Shown in pieces: positions 23,629 through 32,293 of a stretch of DNA of 40,133 nucleotides. The notes beneath the pieces are model-generated. The model searched no databases. It was not told the origin of the DNA and worked only from the letters and a program-made list of their open reading frames with translations. A program made the position numbers and the translations under genes. Origin of the DNA: Euryarchaeota archaeon UBA561 (GTDB lineage Archaea; Thermoplasmatota; Poseidoniia; Poseidoniales; Poseidoniaceae); contig DANX01000035.1 in NCBI GenBank assembly GCA_002502295.1, positions 1-40,133 of the forward strand, written 5' to 3'. Within the stretch, counting starts at the first letter, position 1, and each line of letters opens with the position of its first letter.

Positions 23629-26600
23629 ATGCGAAGCGCACCACGGCCATCATTTCGAACAGCCGCGCTTCTCTTCGCTGTCTTGATGCTCATTGCCGAC
23701 GTGAGTGGCGGGCTTCTTTCCAACCCTGTTCATGCAACGCCGGTGGCTGAATACGAAGAGCCGATTCTCGTTGACGGCCTGCCTCCGCTCATGTGTGGAG
23801 ATGAGCTGTGTGAACGTCCGACCCGATTGATTGAGCGGGGCGATCGCCCCTCCGCTGAACCCGAACAATGGTGGCTCAGTTATGGACCCGATCTCGATTG
23901 GAACGGGATGGACGACCGTTTGCAGCGCGTACTAGCTGGCCATGAATCCATTTCGCCCACCGCCATTATGGGGCCAGATGGCCGCAAAACCGTCGCCATC
24001 GTCGTCGATTATGCTTGGGCCCCGAACCCAGGCGAGGTTGCAACGCTTCAAACGGTTCTCAATGAACACGGCTGGATCGGCGAAGATGCAGGAGCTTGGT
24101 TCCAGGTGATGGATTCAATTGATGCTGTAGTTGTGGACAAAGTCCCCGTCAGTGCTCTCATGGACATTTACCATATCGAGGGTGTGGTGGTTGTTGAGAT
24201 GCAAAACGTGATGGTACCCTTCAACGGAGTTGCCACCGAAGCCACCCGCTCGATGCCTTCTGATGTCTACTCTTCCAGCACATATTCACGTGGCTACAAC
24301 GGAGAGGGCGTTGTCATCGCAGTGCTCGATACCGGCGTTGACAATGAGCACCGTGCGCTCAACGATTTTGACGACGTTGACGACGAACCAGACAGCGACG
24401 CAACCAGTTACAACGACCAAAAATGGGTCGCAGGCTTTGACGCAACCTCTTCGGCATCAAACCCCGATGGAAGCGTTGACCCCGACGATGGCCAAGGCCA
24501 CGGCACGCACGTTGCAGCGACTGCTTTGGGCACTGGCGGTGCCGAGCGAATTCACACTGGAAGCGGCATGGGCGCCTACCTGGTTGATGTAAAGGTCCTG
24601 ACCGATTCAGGGGGCACCAACTCCCAAGCCTCGTTGAATGGGATTCAGTGGGTCATCAACAACAAAAACACCGACTGGGGCAATAACGATTCGAGCCGTG
24701 GCATTGATGTTGCCTCGATGTCCTTTGGTTCATTCAGTAGCCCGCTCAACCCAGATGACGAGGGAGACAACGGGTCTGGCGCTGAAGCGAGGTTGGTCAA
24801 CGACGCACGCGACGCAGGCATTGTTTGTGTGGTGGCCATGGGCAACGATGGCACCAAACGCGTCCCGTCCCCCGCCAGCGCTGACGGCGCCATCTCCATC
24901 GGTGCAGTGAACGACCGAAACACCGTCAATCGAACGGACGACGTCATGGCATCCTACTCCAATTGGGGTCCTCGCCTTGGCGACGGTGATGACGATGAAT
25001 GGGACGAACTGAAACCCGATATCACATCGTACGGGTCTGGCATCACGTCAGCGACCGCCGCAACGGGTCCTTCCTTCCCAGGACAGCCGGAGCGGCCGTT
25101 GGCCGACAGCGATTACGACTCAAAAGACGGTACAAGCATGGCTACGCCGCTCGTCTCAGGCATTGTCGCCTCCCTTCTGCAGGCCGATGATTCCCTTTCC
25201 CCAGAAGACATTCGCAACATTCTAAGGAACTCCTCAGAAGCCAGAGGTTCGCCCACTGAACCCGACGTCTCCAGTCGATGGAATGACAAATGGGGTTTTG
25301 GACTTGTAGATGCGTCATGCGCCCTTGATTACGTGCTCGATAGGGCTTGCACACCGCTTGAGGACAACGGTGGCATCATCATCACACCGCCACCCGGCGA
25401 CGAAGGACTTGGCGAGGATGTTTCAATGACAGCTCCGGTCAATCAATCCCTCCACTTGGCCGGCAATACACTGTCGGTTGAAGGGACAACGGACACGAGT
25501 GAACACAACTACATCGAAGTCCAGGTTAAGTTTGAGCAGTTTTATGAAGACGGTGAAAGCGAAGAGCTGACAAACTGGTTGAGCACGGATGGAACGACCG
25601 AAGATTGGTATTTCGACATCACGGTCGATGACGACTGGGTGGATGCGGACGAAGCTTACACCCTCATCTACGCACGAGCACTCAACGAGGGAGGAGAAGC
25701 ATCGGTGCTCGATGTTCGAATCGTTCGGTTTGCTCGGATGTCCATCACCATAAGTGAACCTCCACTCGGAACAGCATTGGTTGGTTCTGTAGATTTCTCC
25801 GGGACCGTTGAGGGCACGGACCACGATCGTGTGGAGTACAAGGTCGACGGGGATGACTGGCAACTTGGTGACAACCTTGACGAGCAGGAAAACGGAGTCC
25901 AGACATGGTCGTTTTCGTGGGATTCAGCCCAAGTTGGTGACGGTTCCCACCGAATCAGCCTCCGCATGGTGAATGCGTCCGGCGTCACCAGTGATGTTGT
26001 CAAACGCACCTACCAGGTGGACAATTTACCCGCTGCTCCAAACTTTGCCTTTACGGGCACGGTTGGGGTATACGACGGTGGTTTGCCCGTTAACGATGCC
26101 GTAGCAGGGACCGTTTTGGAAGTCAGGTTTGGGCTGCGAAACATCGGCGATTTGGATGCAAACGAAGTGTACCTGACATTGGATGGCGAAGGCGCCGATT
26201 CCATGACGTATCCTTCTGAAGGGAAGGTCACATCGCTGAATCAAGGAGAAAGCGTCCAAGTCACCCTCTACTGGTGGGCCACTGTTCCCGGGACACACGA
26301 CGTGACCCTCTCCCTCGATCCCACACAACTCTACGAAGACCCCGACCGTAGCGACAACACCTACACGTTCAGTTTTACCGTCGATGAGCGCCCAATTGAA
26401 CCAATGTTACGTTTCCTTCCCGGTTCGTCCAGAACGGTCCCAGACGTGCCAGTTCCCGGAGCCCCGTATGACATTCGAATTCGTGTCGACAACCTCGGAC
26501 AAACCGATGCGAGCAACTTGAACCTAGGGCTAGAGCGATTTGTTGAATCCACCGGGTGGATGCGATTGAAAGAACAATCCCTGTCCCTGGTGCCCGGCTC

Positions 26601-28491
26601 AAGCACGACTTCAGGCTACACCTTTGCCCAATTCGAGGACATTCACAATGAACCTGGAGCGGTCTCTTACCGAGCAGTCCTCAGCGGTTCCGGAGTTGAG
26701 GTCGAGTACAATGAGCTGCGGTTCAACGTGTCCGTTGCCGAATTGCAAGCTGGACCGAGGGTGGGCATATCGCTCACCTCAGGTGAGGTCGCCGTTGATT
26801 TCATTGGTCTCGATGATGGAAGTTTGCTGTTCACCACCATCAACGGCGAGCTCCACGCTCGTACCATTACCTCCACGTTGTCGATGGTTGGTGGCGTTGT
26901 TCTTGAAGAAAATTGGGGCGGGGAACTCGCCGTTCACCAACGGGACGACGGGCTCGTCCAAGTCGCTTGGACACGCCGTTCTCTCAGCCTAGAAGGCTAC
27001 ATCCTGACCGACATTGCAATGACGTCCATCTCGGCTGCTGGAAAGACCACACCAAAGCACTACCACATGCCGGCTTTGAAGTTCTCGGAAGGGTCTTACT
27101 ATGGATTTTCCTTTGACGAACACGACGGTACCATGGTGCTCGCTGGCTACCACCGTGATTTGTCCACGGGCGGCTCATGGCAAGACATTACATCGCTCTT
27201 CGTCATCTCCTCAACCACACCTGACCGAGGTGCTTCTTGGACGAATCCTATCACGGTGCTTTCTGACATAGACATACGCCCCGGCGACGTCCAACCACTC
27301 GGTGTGGGACTTGGAGATGAATACCTGCATCTGTTGTATCAGGAGTACCGTGATGATGTCTCGGGAATAAAACGGGTTGGACTCATGTACACCCACGGTT
27401 CGTACACTGCACCATCTTGGAGTTTCCAATATTCGATTGGGGACGATGCCAGCGCACCTCAATTGGAAGTGTTGGTTGACAATGGCGAGGATCGATTGGT
27501 GGGTGCGTGGATCGAAGGGATGGGCAAAGTTGCCAACGTTGTCGTATCCAACACCAACGCCGTTTGGGCGGGTCAAGAAAACACCCGTGTTTTGGCACCC
27601 GGTGCAACGGATATTTCACTCACGCTTGGAGAGGATGGGATCTATCTCTACCACGATGAAATCAATCTTAACGGTCCAGTGTACCGCGTTGGTCTTGTAG
27701 CCGATGGTGAAGGACAATCACTGGCAGGCTTGTCAAACATGCTTGAACAGGGCTTCCTGTTCGGTGTTGGTGTCATGGAAGAAGACACCATCGTATGTTC
27801 AATCACGCCCGGTGGCTCAATCAGTCTAAGCAAGATTGCGTCCCTTTCCGGTTCCGGATCAGCGGTAGCATCGCCCGGTCTCTTGGAAACGCTTCTTGAT
27901 TACCTCCCTGGTGAATCACGTGAGGTGAAAATGCGCTTGATTGGCATTGGTCTCGGTCTCTTGTTCATGTTCTTGGCTTCAATTGCCGTGGTTGTCCGCC
28001 GTTCCCGAAACGAGGTGGATGAACTTCTCGTGGACATTGATGAAAACGAAGCCGAGAGCGTTGAACTCATGGTCAATCCTGAAGTGGATGAAGGCCCTCT
28101 TCTCACGGTTGTCGACGAAGGCGACGAACTCACCGTTCAGGTACCGATCGCCGTGATGGATGATGAGGAAGAAACCCTCGCTATGGAACTTGAAAAGAAA
28201 CTTGAGGAGGGTGAGGGCAACGCTCGTCTCGAGCGACGAATGAAACGAAAACAACAGCGGGAAATGAGCGAAATGGCCGCTGTTCTCCAGAAGGGACTTC
28301 CCCCGCTGCCGGGCGTTTTACCCCCGCTCCCACTCCCAGCATCGGACGGAGACGCTGCTTTGCCTGGCCTGCCGCTTCCAGACATCAAGCGAGAAGTCTC
28401 CTGCCCCTCTTGCGAAGCGACTTTTAGCGTGAAGGATTTGATGCTCAAGCGCATCAAGTGTCCTGTTTGTTCCGTCGTCATTGACTTGTGA
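23629..28491 (+). CDS. Giant membrane-anchored subtilisin-like protease with cytoplasmic zinc ribbon
   Basis: A 1620-residue exported serine protease. The frame is open from 23386, overlapping the rhomboid gene, but ATG 23629 follows a purine-rich GGAGAGGGAGAG and starts a normal signal peptide (PRPSFRTAALLFAVLMLIAD). Catalytic residues of family S8: Asp234 (IAVLDTGVD), His291 (GHGTHVAA), Asn406 (AMGNDGT), Ser503 (GTSMATPLVSG). After the protease domain come Ig-like/CARDB beta-sandwich modules from about residue 600, then a region of beta-rich repeats of propeller type (about 1040-1420). A transmembrane helix lies at about 1435-1457, followed by an acidic, charged cytoplasmic region and a terminal zinc ribbon (CPSC...CPVC, about 1590-1620). 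Likely processes or remodels surface proteins. glmS starts nine bases downstream. Confidence 0.9.
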   Translation: MRSAPRPSFRTAALLFAVLMLIADVSGGLLSNPVHATPVAEYEEPILVDGLPPLMCGDELCERPTRLIERGDRPSAEPEQWWLSYGPDLDWNGMDDRLQRVLAGHESISPTAIMGPDGRKTVAIVVDYAWAPNPGEVATLQTVLNEHGWIGEDAGAWFQVMDSIDAVVVDKVPVSALMDIYHIEGVVVVEMQNVMVPFNGVATEATRSMPSDVYSSSTYSRGYNGEGVVIAVLDTGVDNEHRALNDFDDVDDEPDSDATSYNDQKWVAGFDATSSASNPDGSVDPDDGQGHGTHVAATALGTGGAERIHTGSGMGAYLVDVKVLTDSGGTNSQASLNGIQWVINNKNTDWGNNDSSRGIDVASMSFGSFSSPLNPDDEGDNGSGAEARLVNDARDAGIVCVVAMGNDGTKRVPSPASADGAISIGAVNDRNTVNRTDDVMASYSNWGPRLGDGDDDEWDELKPDITSYGSGITSATAATGPSFPGQPERPLADSDYDSKDGTSMATPLVSGIVASLLQADDSLSPEDIRNILRNSSEARGSPTEPDVSSRWNDKWGFGLVDASCALDYVLDRACTPLEDNGGIIITPPPGDEGLGEDVSMTAPVNQSLHLAGNTLSVEGTTDTSEHNYIEVQVKFEQFYEDGESEELTNWLSTDGTTEDWYFDITVDDDWVDADEAYTLIYARALNEGGEASVLDVRIVRFARMSITISEPPLGTALVGSVDFSGTVEGTDHDRVEYKVDGDDWQLGDNLDEQENGVQTWSFSWDSAQVGDGSHRISLRMVNASGVTSDVVKRTYQVDNLPAAPNFAFTGTVGVYDGGLPVNDAVAGTVLEVRFGLRNIGDLDANEVYLTLDGEGADSMTYPSEGKVTSLNQGESVQVTLYWWATVPGTHDVTLSLDPTQLYEDPDRSDNTYTFSFTVDERPIEPMLRFLPGSSRTVPDVPVPGAPYDIRIRVDNLGQTDASNLNLGLERFVESTGWMRLKEQSLSLVPGSSTTSGYTFAQFEDIHNEPGAVSYRAVLSGSGVEVEYNELRFNVSVAELQAGPRVGISLTSGEVAVDFIGLDDGSLLFTTINGELHARTITSTLSMVGGVVLEENWGGELAVHQRDDGLVQVAWTRRSLSLEGYILTDIAMTSISAAGKTTPKHYHMPALKFSEGSYYGFSFDEHDGTMVLAGYHRDLSTGGSWQDITSLFVISSTTPDRGASWTNPITVLSDIDIRPGDVQPLGVGLGDEYLHLLYQEYRDDVSGIKRVGLMYTHGSYTAPSWSFQYSIGDDASAPQLEVLVDNGEDRLVGAWIEGMGKVANVVVSNTNAVWAGQENTRVLAPGATDISLTLGEDGIYLYHDEINLNGPVYRVGLVADGEGQSLAGLSNMLEQGFLFGVGVMEEDTIVCSITPGGSISLSKIASLSGSGSAVASPGLLETLLDYLPGESREVKMRLIGIGLGLLFMFLASIAVVVRRSRNEVDELLVDIDENEAESVELMVNPEVDEGPLLTVVDEGDELTVQVPIAVMDDEEETLAMELEKKLEEGEGNARLERRMKRKQQREMSEMAAVLQKGLPPLPGVLPPLPLPASDGDAALPGLPLPDIKREVSCPSCEATFSVKDLMLKRIKCPVCSVVIDL

Positions 28492-28500
28492 GGTTTTTCT

Positions 28501-30324
28501 GTGTGCGGAATTTTTGGATATTTCGGGCATCAACAGGCACTCCCAATCTTGGTTGAGGGTCTTCGAAGGCTCGAGTATCGCGGCTACGACTCCACGGGTG
28601 TTGCCGTAGACAATGGGAACAGCATTCAAACCTACAAAACCGTTGGAAGAGTAGCTGACTTGAAAGCAGTTCTGCCTGATGAAGTTCAAGGTACACTCGG
28701 CATCGCTCACACTCGCTGGGCTACCCACGGCGGCGTGACCGAGGTTAACACCCATCCCCACGCTTCCCACAACGGTGCCATTCACCTTGTTCATAATGGC
28801 ATCATTGAGAATTTCCAACAACTTCGCCGAGCACTTGCGTCGCGGGGCATTGAATGCGTCAGTGAGACCGATTCGGAAGTGCTCGTGCAAATGATGGCAT
28901 TCGAGCTTGAGAAGGGTGCAACACCGCTCGAATCGGTCCAAGCCACGCTCCGTCGACTGCGTGGTACGTGGGGGCTCTGCATTTTGTTTCGAGACCACGA
29001 CATGATGATCTGCGCACGAAATGGTTCTCCACTCATCATCGGGCAAGGTGAAGGAGAGACATTTGTTTCCAGTGACCCTCATCCATTGACGGCTCATACC
29101 CAGCGAGTCGTTTACCTCGAAGACGGTGATATTGCCGTGATCCACCCTGAATCGTTTACCATCACCTCCACGAAGGGACAGGAGATCGAACCAAGCATCA
29201 CGGTTCTTGAAAACGCGTGGGGTGAAGCAGAACTTGGCGATGCCCCTCACTACATGTACAAAGAAATCTACGAGCAACCGGACGCCTTGCGCCAGTGCAT
29301 TGCTGGGCGAGTCGACCGAGAGATGGGAACGGGGCGTCTCGGTGGGATGGGGTTGGATCATTCGACGCTCGTTCAAGCTCCTCACGTTCGTCTTTTGGGC
29401 TGTGGGACGGCGGCCTATGCTGCAGAAATTGGACAGACCCTGATTGAAAAAATGGGTCGAATACCTGCCGTTTCTCACATCTCAAGTGAGTTTAGAAACA
29501 ACGACACCGTCATCAATCCAAAAGCGATATACCTCGCTGTTTCTCAATCCGGGGAAACCGCTGACACCATTTCTGCCATCAAAGAAATCAAACTCAAAGG
29601 TGGTAAGGTGTTTGGTGTTGTCAATGTGGTCGGTTCAACCATTGCACGGCTCTGTGGTCAGGGTGTTTACATCCACTCGGGTCCCGAGCAATCCGTTGCC
29701 TCCACCAAGGCGTTCACCAACATGGTGGCTGCCCTGGCCATTTTTTCAACTCAACTGGGTCGAACCCGCCATTTGTCGAAGGAAGATGGGCGGGACCTCA
29801 TTCACCATCTTCAACAGGCTCCGCACCTAATGGAGACCTACTTTGAGGACGTCGGACCCATCTCTGAAGCGGTTGATTTGTTGTGTGAAGCAAGTTCCGT
29901 GCTTTTCCTTGGACGTGGGCTATCAGCAACCGTAGCCAAAGAAGGTGCCCTCAAACTCATGGAACTTGCTTATATTCCTTGCTTGGCGTATCCAGCGGGT
30001 GAGATGAAACACGGACCCATCGCATTGCTGGAGGAAGGGAGCCCTGTGGTCATCATCGCTCCAAACGACCATCTCAAAGAAAAGACACTCTCGGCCCTTC
30101 ATGAGGTAAAAGCCCGGGGAGCCAAGGTGATTTTGATTCACGAAAAGGGCGATTCAATCGCTTCAGAAGGCGATGTCTCCATCGCGGTGCCTTCAATCCA
30201 CCCTTGGTTAACGCCGTTGCTTACGGTCGTACCGCTTCAGTTGATGGCCTACGAGACTGCTTTGCGTTTGGGTCGCGATGTTGACCGTCCTCGCAACCTT
30301 GCGAAATCGGTAACCGTCGAGTGA
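28501..30324 (+). CDS. glmS: Glutamine--fructose-6-phosphate aminotransferase (isomerizing)
   Basis: Makes glucosamine-6-phosphate from fructose-6-phosphate and glutamine, the first step to UDP-GlcNAc. The 607-residue length is standard. Start is GTG directly before TGC, so the N-terminal nucleophile Cys is at residue 2 (MCGIFGYFG). The glutaminase domain contains HTRWATHGGVTEVNTHPH and LVHNGIIENF; the isomerase half contains two SIS domains (GCGTAAYAAEIGQ, VSQSGETADTISAI, GPEQSVASTKAFTN) and ends RPRNLAKSVTVE as expected. GAGGT at 28490-28494 overlaps the stop of the protease gene and sits six bases upstream, so the two genes are probably cotranscribed. Product likely feeds surface glycosylation. 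Confidence 0.97.
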   Translation: MCGIFGYFGHQQALPILVEGLRRLEYRGYDSTGVAVDNGNSIQTYKTVGRVADLKAVLPDEVQGTLGIAHTRWATHGGVTEVNTHPHASHNGAIHLVHNGIIENFQQLRRALASRGIECVSETDSEVLVQMMAFELEKGATPLESVQATLRRLRGTWGLCILFRDHDMMICARNGSPLIIGQGEGETFVSSDPHPLTAHTQRVVYLEDGDIAVIHPESFTITSTKGQEIEPSITVLENAWGEAELGDAPHYMYKEIYEQPDALRQCIAGRVDREMGTGRLGGMGLDHSTLVQAPHVRLLGCGTAAYAAEIGQTLIEKMGRIPAVSHISSEFRNNDTVINPKAIYLAVSQSGETADTISAIKEIKLKGGKVFGVVNVVGSTIARLCGQGVYIHSGPEQSVASTKAFTNMVAALAIFSTQLGRTRHLSKEDGRDLIHHLQQAPHLMETYFEDVGPISEAVDLLCEASSVLFLGRGLSATVAKEGALKLMELAYIPCLAYPAGEMKHGPIALLEEGSPVVIIAPNDHLKEKTLSALHEVKARGAKVILIHEKGDSIASEGDVSIAVPSIHPWLTPLLTVVPLQLMAYETALRLGRDVDRPRNLAKSVTVE

Positions 30325-30326
30325 TT

Positions 30327-31046
30327 TCAAAGAATGGTAAAGCGTTGCTCGCTCTCTTTCCAATTGAAGGGCTTGTAGCCGAGAAGGTGGTTGGTGTGGC
30401 GCATTTTCACAATGCCCAACTTACGAGCGACATCATCGCCGTGCCGCTCCATCACCAAGTGCATAACGCCGTCTGAAAGGTAGTCTTCAACCCCGTATTC
30501 GCCGAATTGTTTGTGATCTTCTCCCGTCATTTCGCAAATGAAGAACGAGGTTAGTTCAAGGCGACGAACTGCCTCAAAGAGTCGGAAGATCTCATCACGA
30601 GGATTTTCCATTTTCGTCAGGGTAAAGAACGCACCAAGCGAGTCGAAGACCAGCAGTTCGAAGCCAATGGACTGGCGGTAGGATGTCAGTTGTTTGATGA
30701 GTTGCCCCATCCAATCCACACGGTTGCTCATTCCTTGCTCGTCTAGTTGGACCCGAAGGTCGGCCAAGTCAATGATAGCAATTCGGTTTCGTACACGCGG
30801 GTCATCTACGTTCATGCCCATGTTGGCCATGTGGGAACGAAGCGAATCTTTGCCCTGTTCAAGGGTGACATAGATTCCGCTCGTTTCACCGTAAAGCACA
30901 GCGTTGTAGAGCATGGAGAAGGTTAGGCTTGATTTCATGGCACCTGACGATCCAGCAACGATGCTGATGTGGCCTTGGGGGATACCGCCCTGCATTTTTT
31001 CGTCAAGCCCCTCAATGTGGGTCGGAATTCGCTCAATCTCAGACAT
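30327..31046 (-). CDS. KaiC-like RecA-superfamily ATPase
   Basis: A single-domain KaiC/RadA-type P-loop ATPase (239 aa), COG0467-like, a group with signalling or regulatory roles in archaea. The N-terminal substrate strand THIEGLDEKMQGGIPQG is typical. Walker A reads GSSGAMKSS (32-40), with Met where KaiC has Gly. The tandem catalytic glutamates of KaiC are replaced by E-Q (TLEQGKDSL, 61-69). Walker B is LLVFDSLG (131-138). It retains the key Lys38 and Asp135, so nucleotide binding is likely; hydrolysis may be weak. It converges on glmS with a two-base gap and is divergent from maf. No partner is evident. Confidence 0.85.
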   Translation of the reverse strand: MSEIERIPTHIEGLDEKMQGGIPQGHISIVAGSSGAMKSSLTFSMLYNAVLYGETSGIYVTLEQGKDSLRSHMANMGMNVDDPRVRNRIAIIDLADLRVQLDEQGMSNRVDWMGQLIKQLTSYRQSIGFELLVFDSLGAFFTLTKMENPRDEIFRLFEAVRRLELTSFFICEMTGEDHKQFGEYGVEDYLSDGVMHLVMERHGDDVARKLGIVKMRHTNHLLGYKPFNWKESEQRFTIL

Positions 31047-31138
31047 ACGGCTCGCTTGATGGGGTGCACTTGGGATTCTTCAATATCACCCACGTATTTG
31101 ATGGGAATCTCAAAGGTCTTCACCATGGTCTTCTCGAC

Positions 31139-31705
31139 ATGGACGTGTGGTTGGCTTCCAATTCGCCCCGTCGTCATTCTTTGTTGCTGCCGCTTTTCCC
31201 TTCACTTCACCACGAAGGATTGGAAGGCGTCGACGAAACGCCACCTACAGGAACCGTCGAGCACCAAGTTCGAACGATTTGCATGCGCAAGGCAGCTGCG
31301 CTTCCAGACAGTGATCACTCGCTCGTCATCGTTGCTGACACGATGCTAAGCGATCCTGACGATCATTCACTGAGCATTGGAAAACCTCGCGACCTGGCTC
31401 ACGCTGCGACCATGCTCCATCGATTAACGGGACGCTTTCACCAAGTGTGGTCGGCCACTTCAGTACGATGGAATGGAACTTGGCATCATTGGTGCGAGTC
31501 GGCCGTTGTGGCTCTTCCCGATTTGAAGCAAGATGAACTGGATGCCTTGCTCACGTCTGAATCGTGGAAGGGCAAAGCCGGAGGGTACGATTTAGCAGGT
31601 CCCATGGGAGTGCACGCTCGTTTGGTGGAAGGCACCGAAAGCACAGTTCTCGGTTTGGCAGCTGGCGCCATGGAATTCCTCACTGGCCTGGCTTCTACCC
31701 TCTGA
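31139..31705 (+). CDS. maf: Maf-family nucleoside triphosphate pyrophosphatase
   Basis: A 188-residue member of the Maf/HAM1-like housecleaning enzymes, which hydrolyse non-canonical or modified nucleoside triphosphates. Motifs: LASNSPRR (5-12) for phosphate binding, VADTML with the catalytic-region Asp67, IGKPRDLAHAATMLHRLTGRFH (the split GKP...A..ML..L.G..H pattern), and the closing GKAGGYDLAG. The frame stays open to a GTG at 31064, but Maf proteins begin just before the SNSPRR strand, so ATG 31139 is preferred. It sits between divergent (KaiC-like) and convergent (SepF-like) neighbours, alone on the plus strand. Maf overlap with cell-division loci is known in bacteria and SepF lies next door here. 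Confidence 0.9.
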   Translation: MDVWLASNSPRRHSLLLPLFPSLHHEGLEGVDETPPTGTVEHQVRTICMRKAAALPDSDHSLVIVADTMLSDPDDHSLSIGKPRDLAHAATMLHRLTGRFHQVWSATSVRWNGTWHHWCESAVVALPDLKQDELDALLTSESWKGKAGGYDLAGPMGVHARLVEGTESTVLGLAAGAMEFLTGLASTL

Positions 31706-31708
31706 GCC

Positions 31709-32284
31709 TCAAAGCAAGGGCGTTAGTCCTAGTTCGTGTTTTTCCATATCCACCACCACGTTTTGGCCAGGAATCATCAATAATTTGTCTTCTGCGTCAA
31801 GGGAAAAGACGCTCACTCGAGCCTGGTCGGCCATGTGTTTGATCTCTCGTCGGCAAGCCATCTGATGGCTTTCCATGTGGACGAGTGAGCGGAGGTCAAC
31901 GATGGCGGTGTCCCCTTGCATCACGCGTTCCAGCATGGCCGTTGTCGGAATGCGTTTCATGACGTCGGGTGCGATGTAGCGGAGCGCTTTGTTGGGCGGG
32001 CTTTGAAGCCGTTGAACGACCATTCCGAGGTCGTGAAAGGCTTCGCCGTCGGGCGTGATTGGTCCGTTCCAACCCAGTGGCGGTGTGCGAAGGGGACGGA
32101 CATCGACCGGGCTCAACACAGAAGTATCCACGACCGGCTCTGTGGGTGTTGGCTCTTGAGCTGGTTTTGCATCACCGCCTGAAAGGGAGACAGGACCTTG
32201 TGAGGCTTGTGCAGGAGGTGCTCGTTCATTTGCGGTGCCGCCCTCTGGGTCGGGAAGTCCAAAAAATTGCCACAGACTTCCCAT
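31709..32284 (-). CDS. sepF: SepF-like cell-division protein (FtsZ membrane anchor)
   Basis: A 191-residue protein with the SepF layout: a short amphipathic N-terminus (MGSLWQFFGL) suited to lying on the membrane, a disordered Pro/Ala/Thr linker, and a C-terminal alpha/beta core at about 105-185 (MKRIPTTAMLERVMQGDTAI, VDLRSLVHMESHQMACRR, VSVFSLDAEDKLLMIPGQNV). In archaea SepF tethers FtsZ to the membrane. The start follows the stop of the giant surface-protein gene by nine bases, and the TGAGGA at that stop can serve as the ribosome-binding site. It therefore appears to be the last gene of a run with the surface proteins. The assignment rests on architecture and the core pattern, by eye. Confidence 0.75.
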   Translation of the reverse strand: MGSLWQFFGLPDPEGGTANERAPPAQASQGPVSLSGGDAKPAQEPTPTEPVVDTSVLSPVDVRPLRTPPLGWNGPITPDGEAFHDLGMVVQRLQSPPNKALRYIAPDVMKRIPTTAMLERVMQGDTAIVDLRSLVHMESHQMACRREIKHMADQARVSVFSLDAEDKLLMIPGQNVVVDMEKHELGLTPLL

Positions 32285-32293
32285 TTCCGTTCC

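Noticed and set aside
28318..29478. 386-codon open frame on the minus strand across the protease end and glmS
   Set aside because: Antisense to two well-supported genes. The translation has no family features, while glmS is fully conserved in the other strand.
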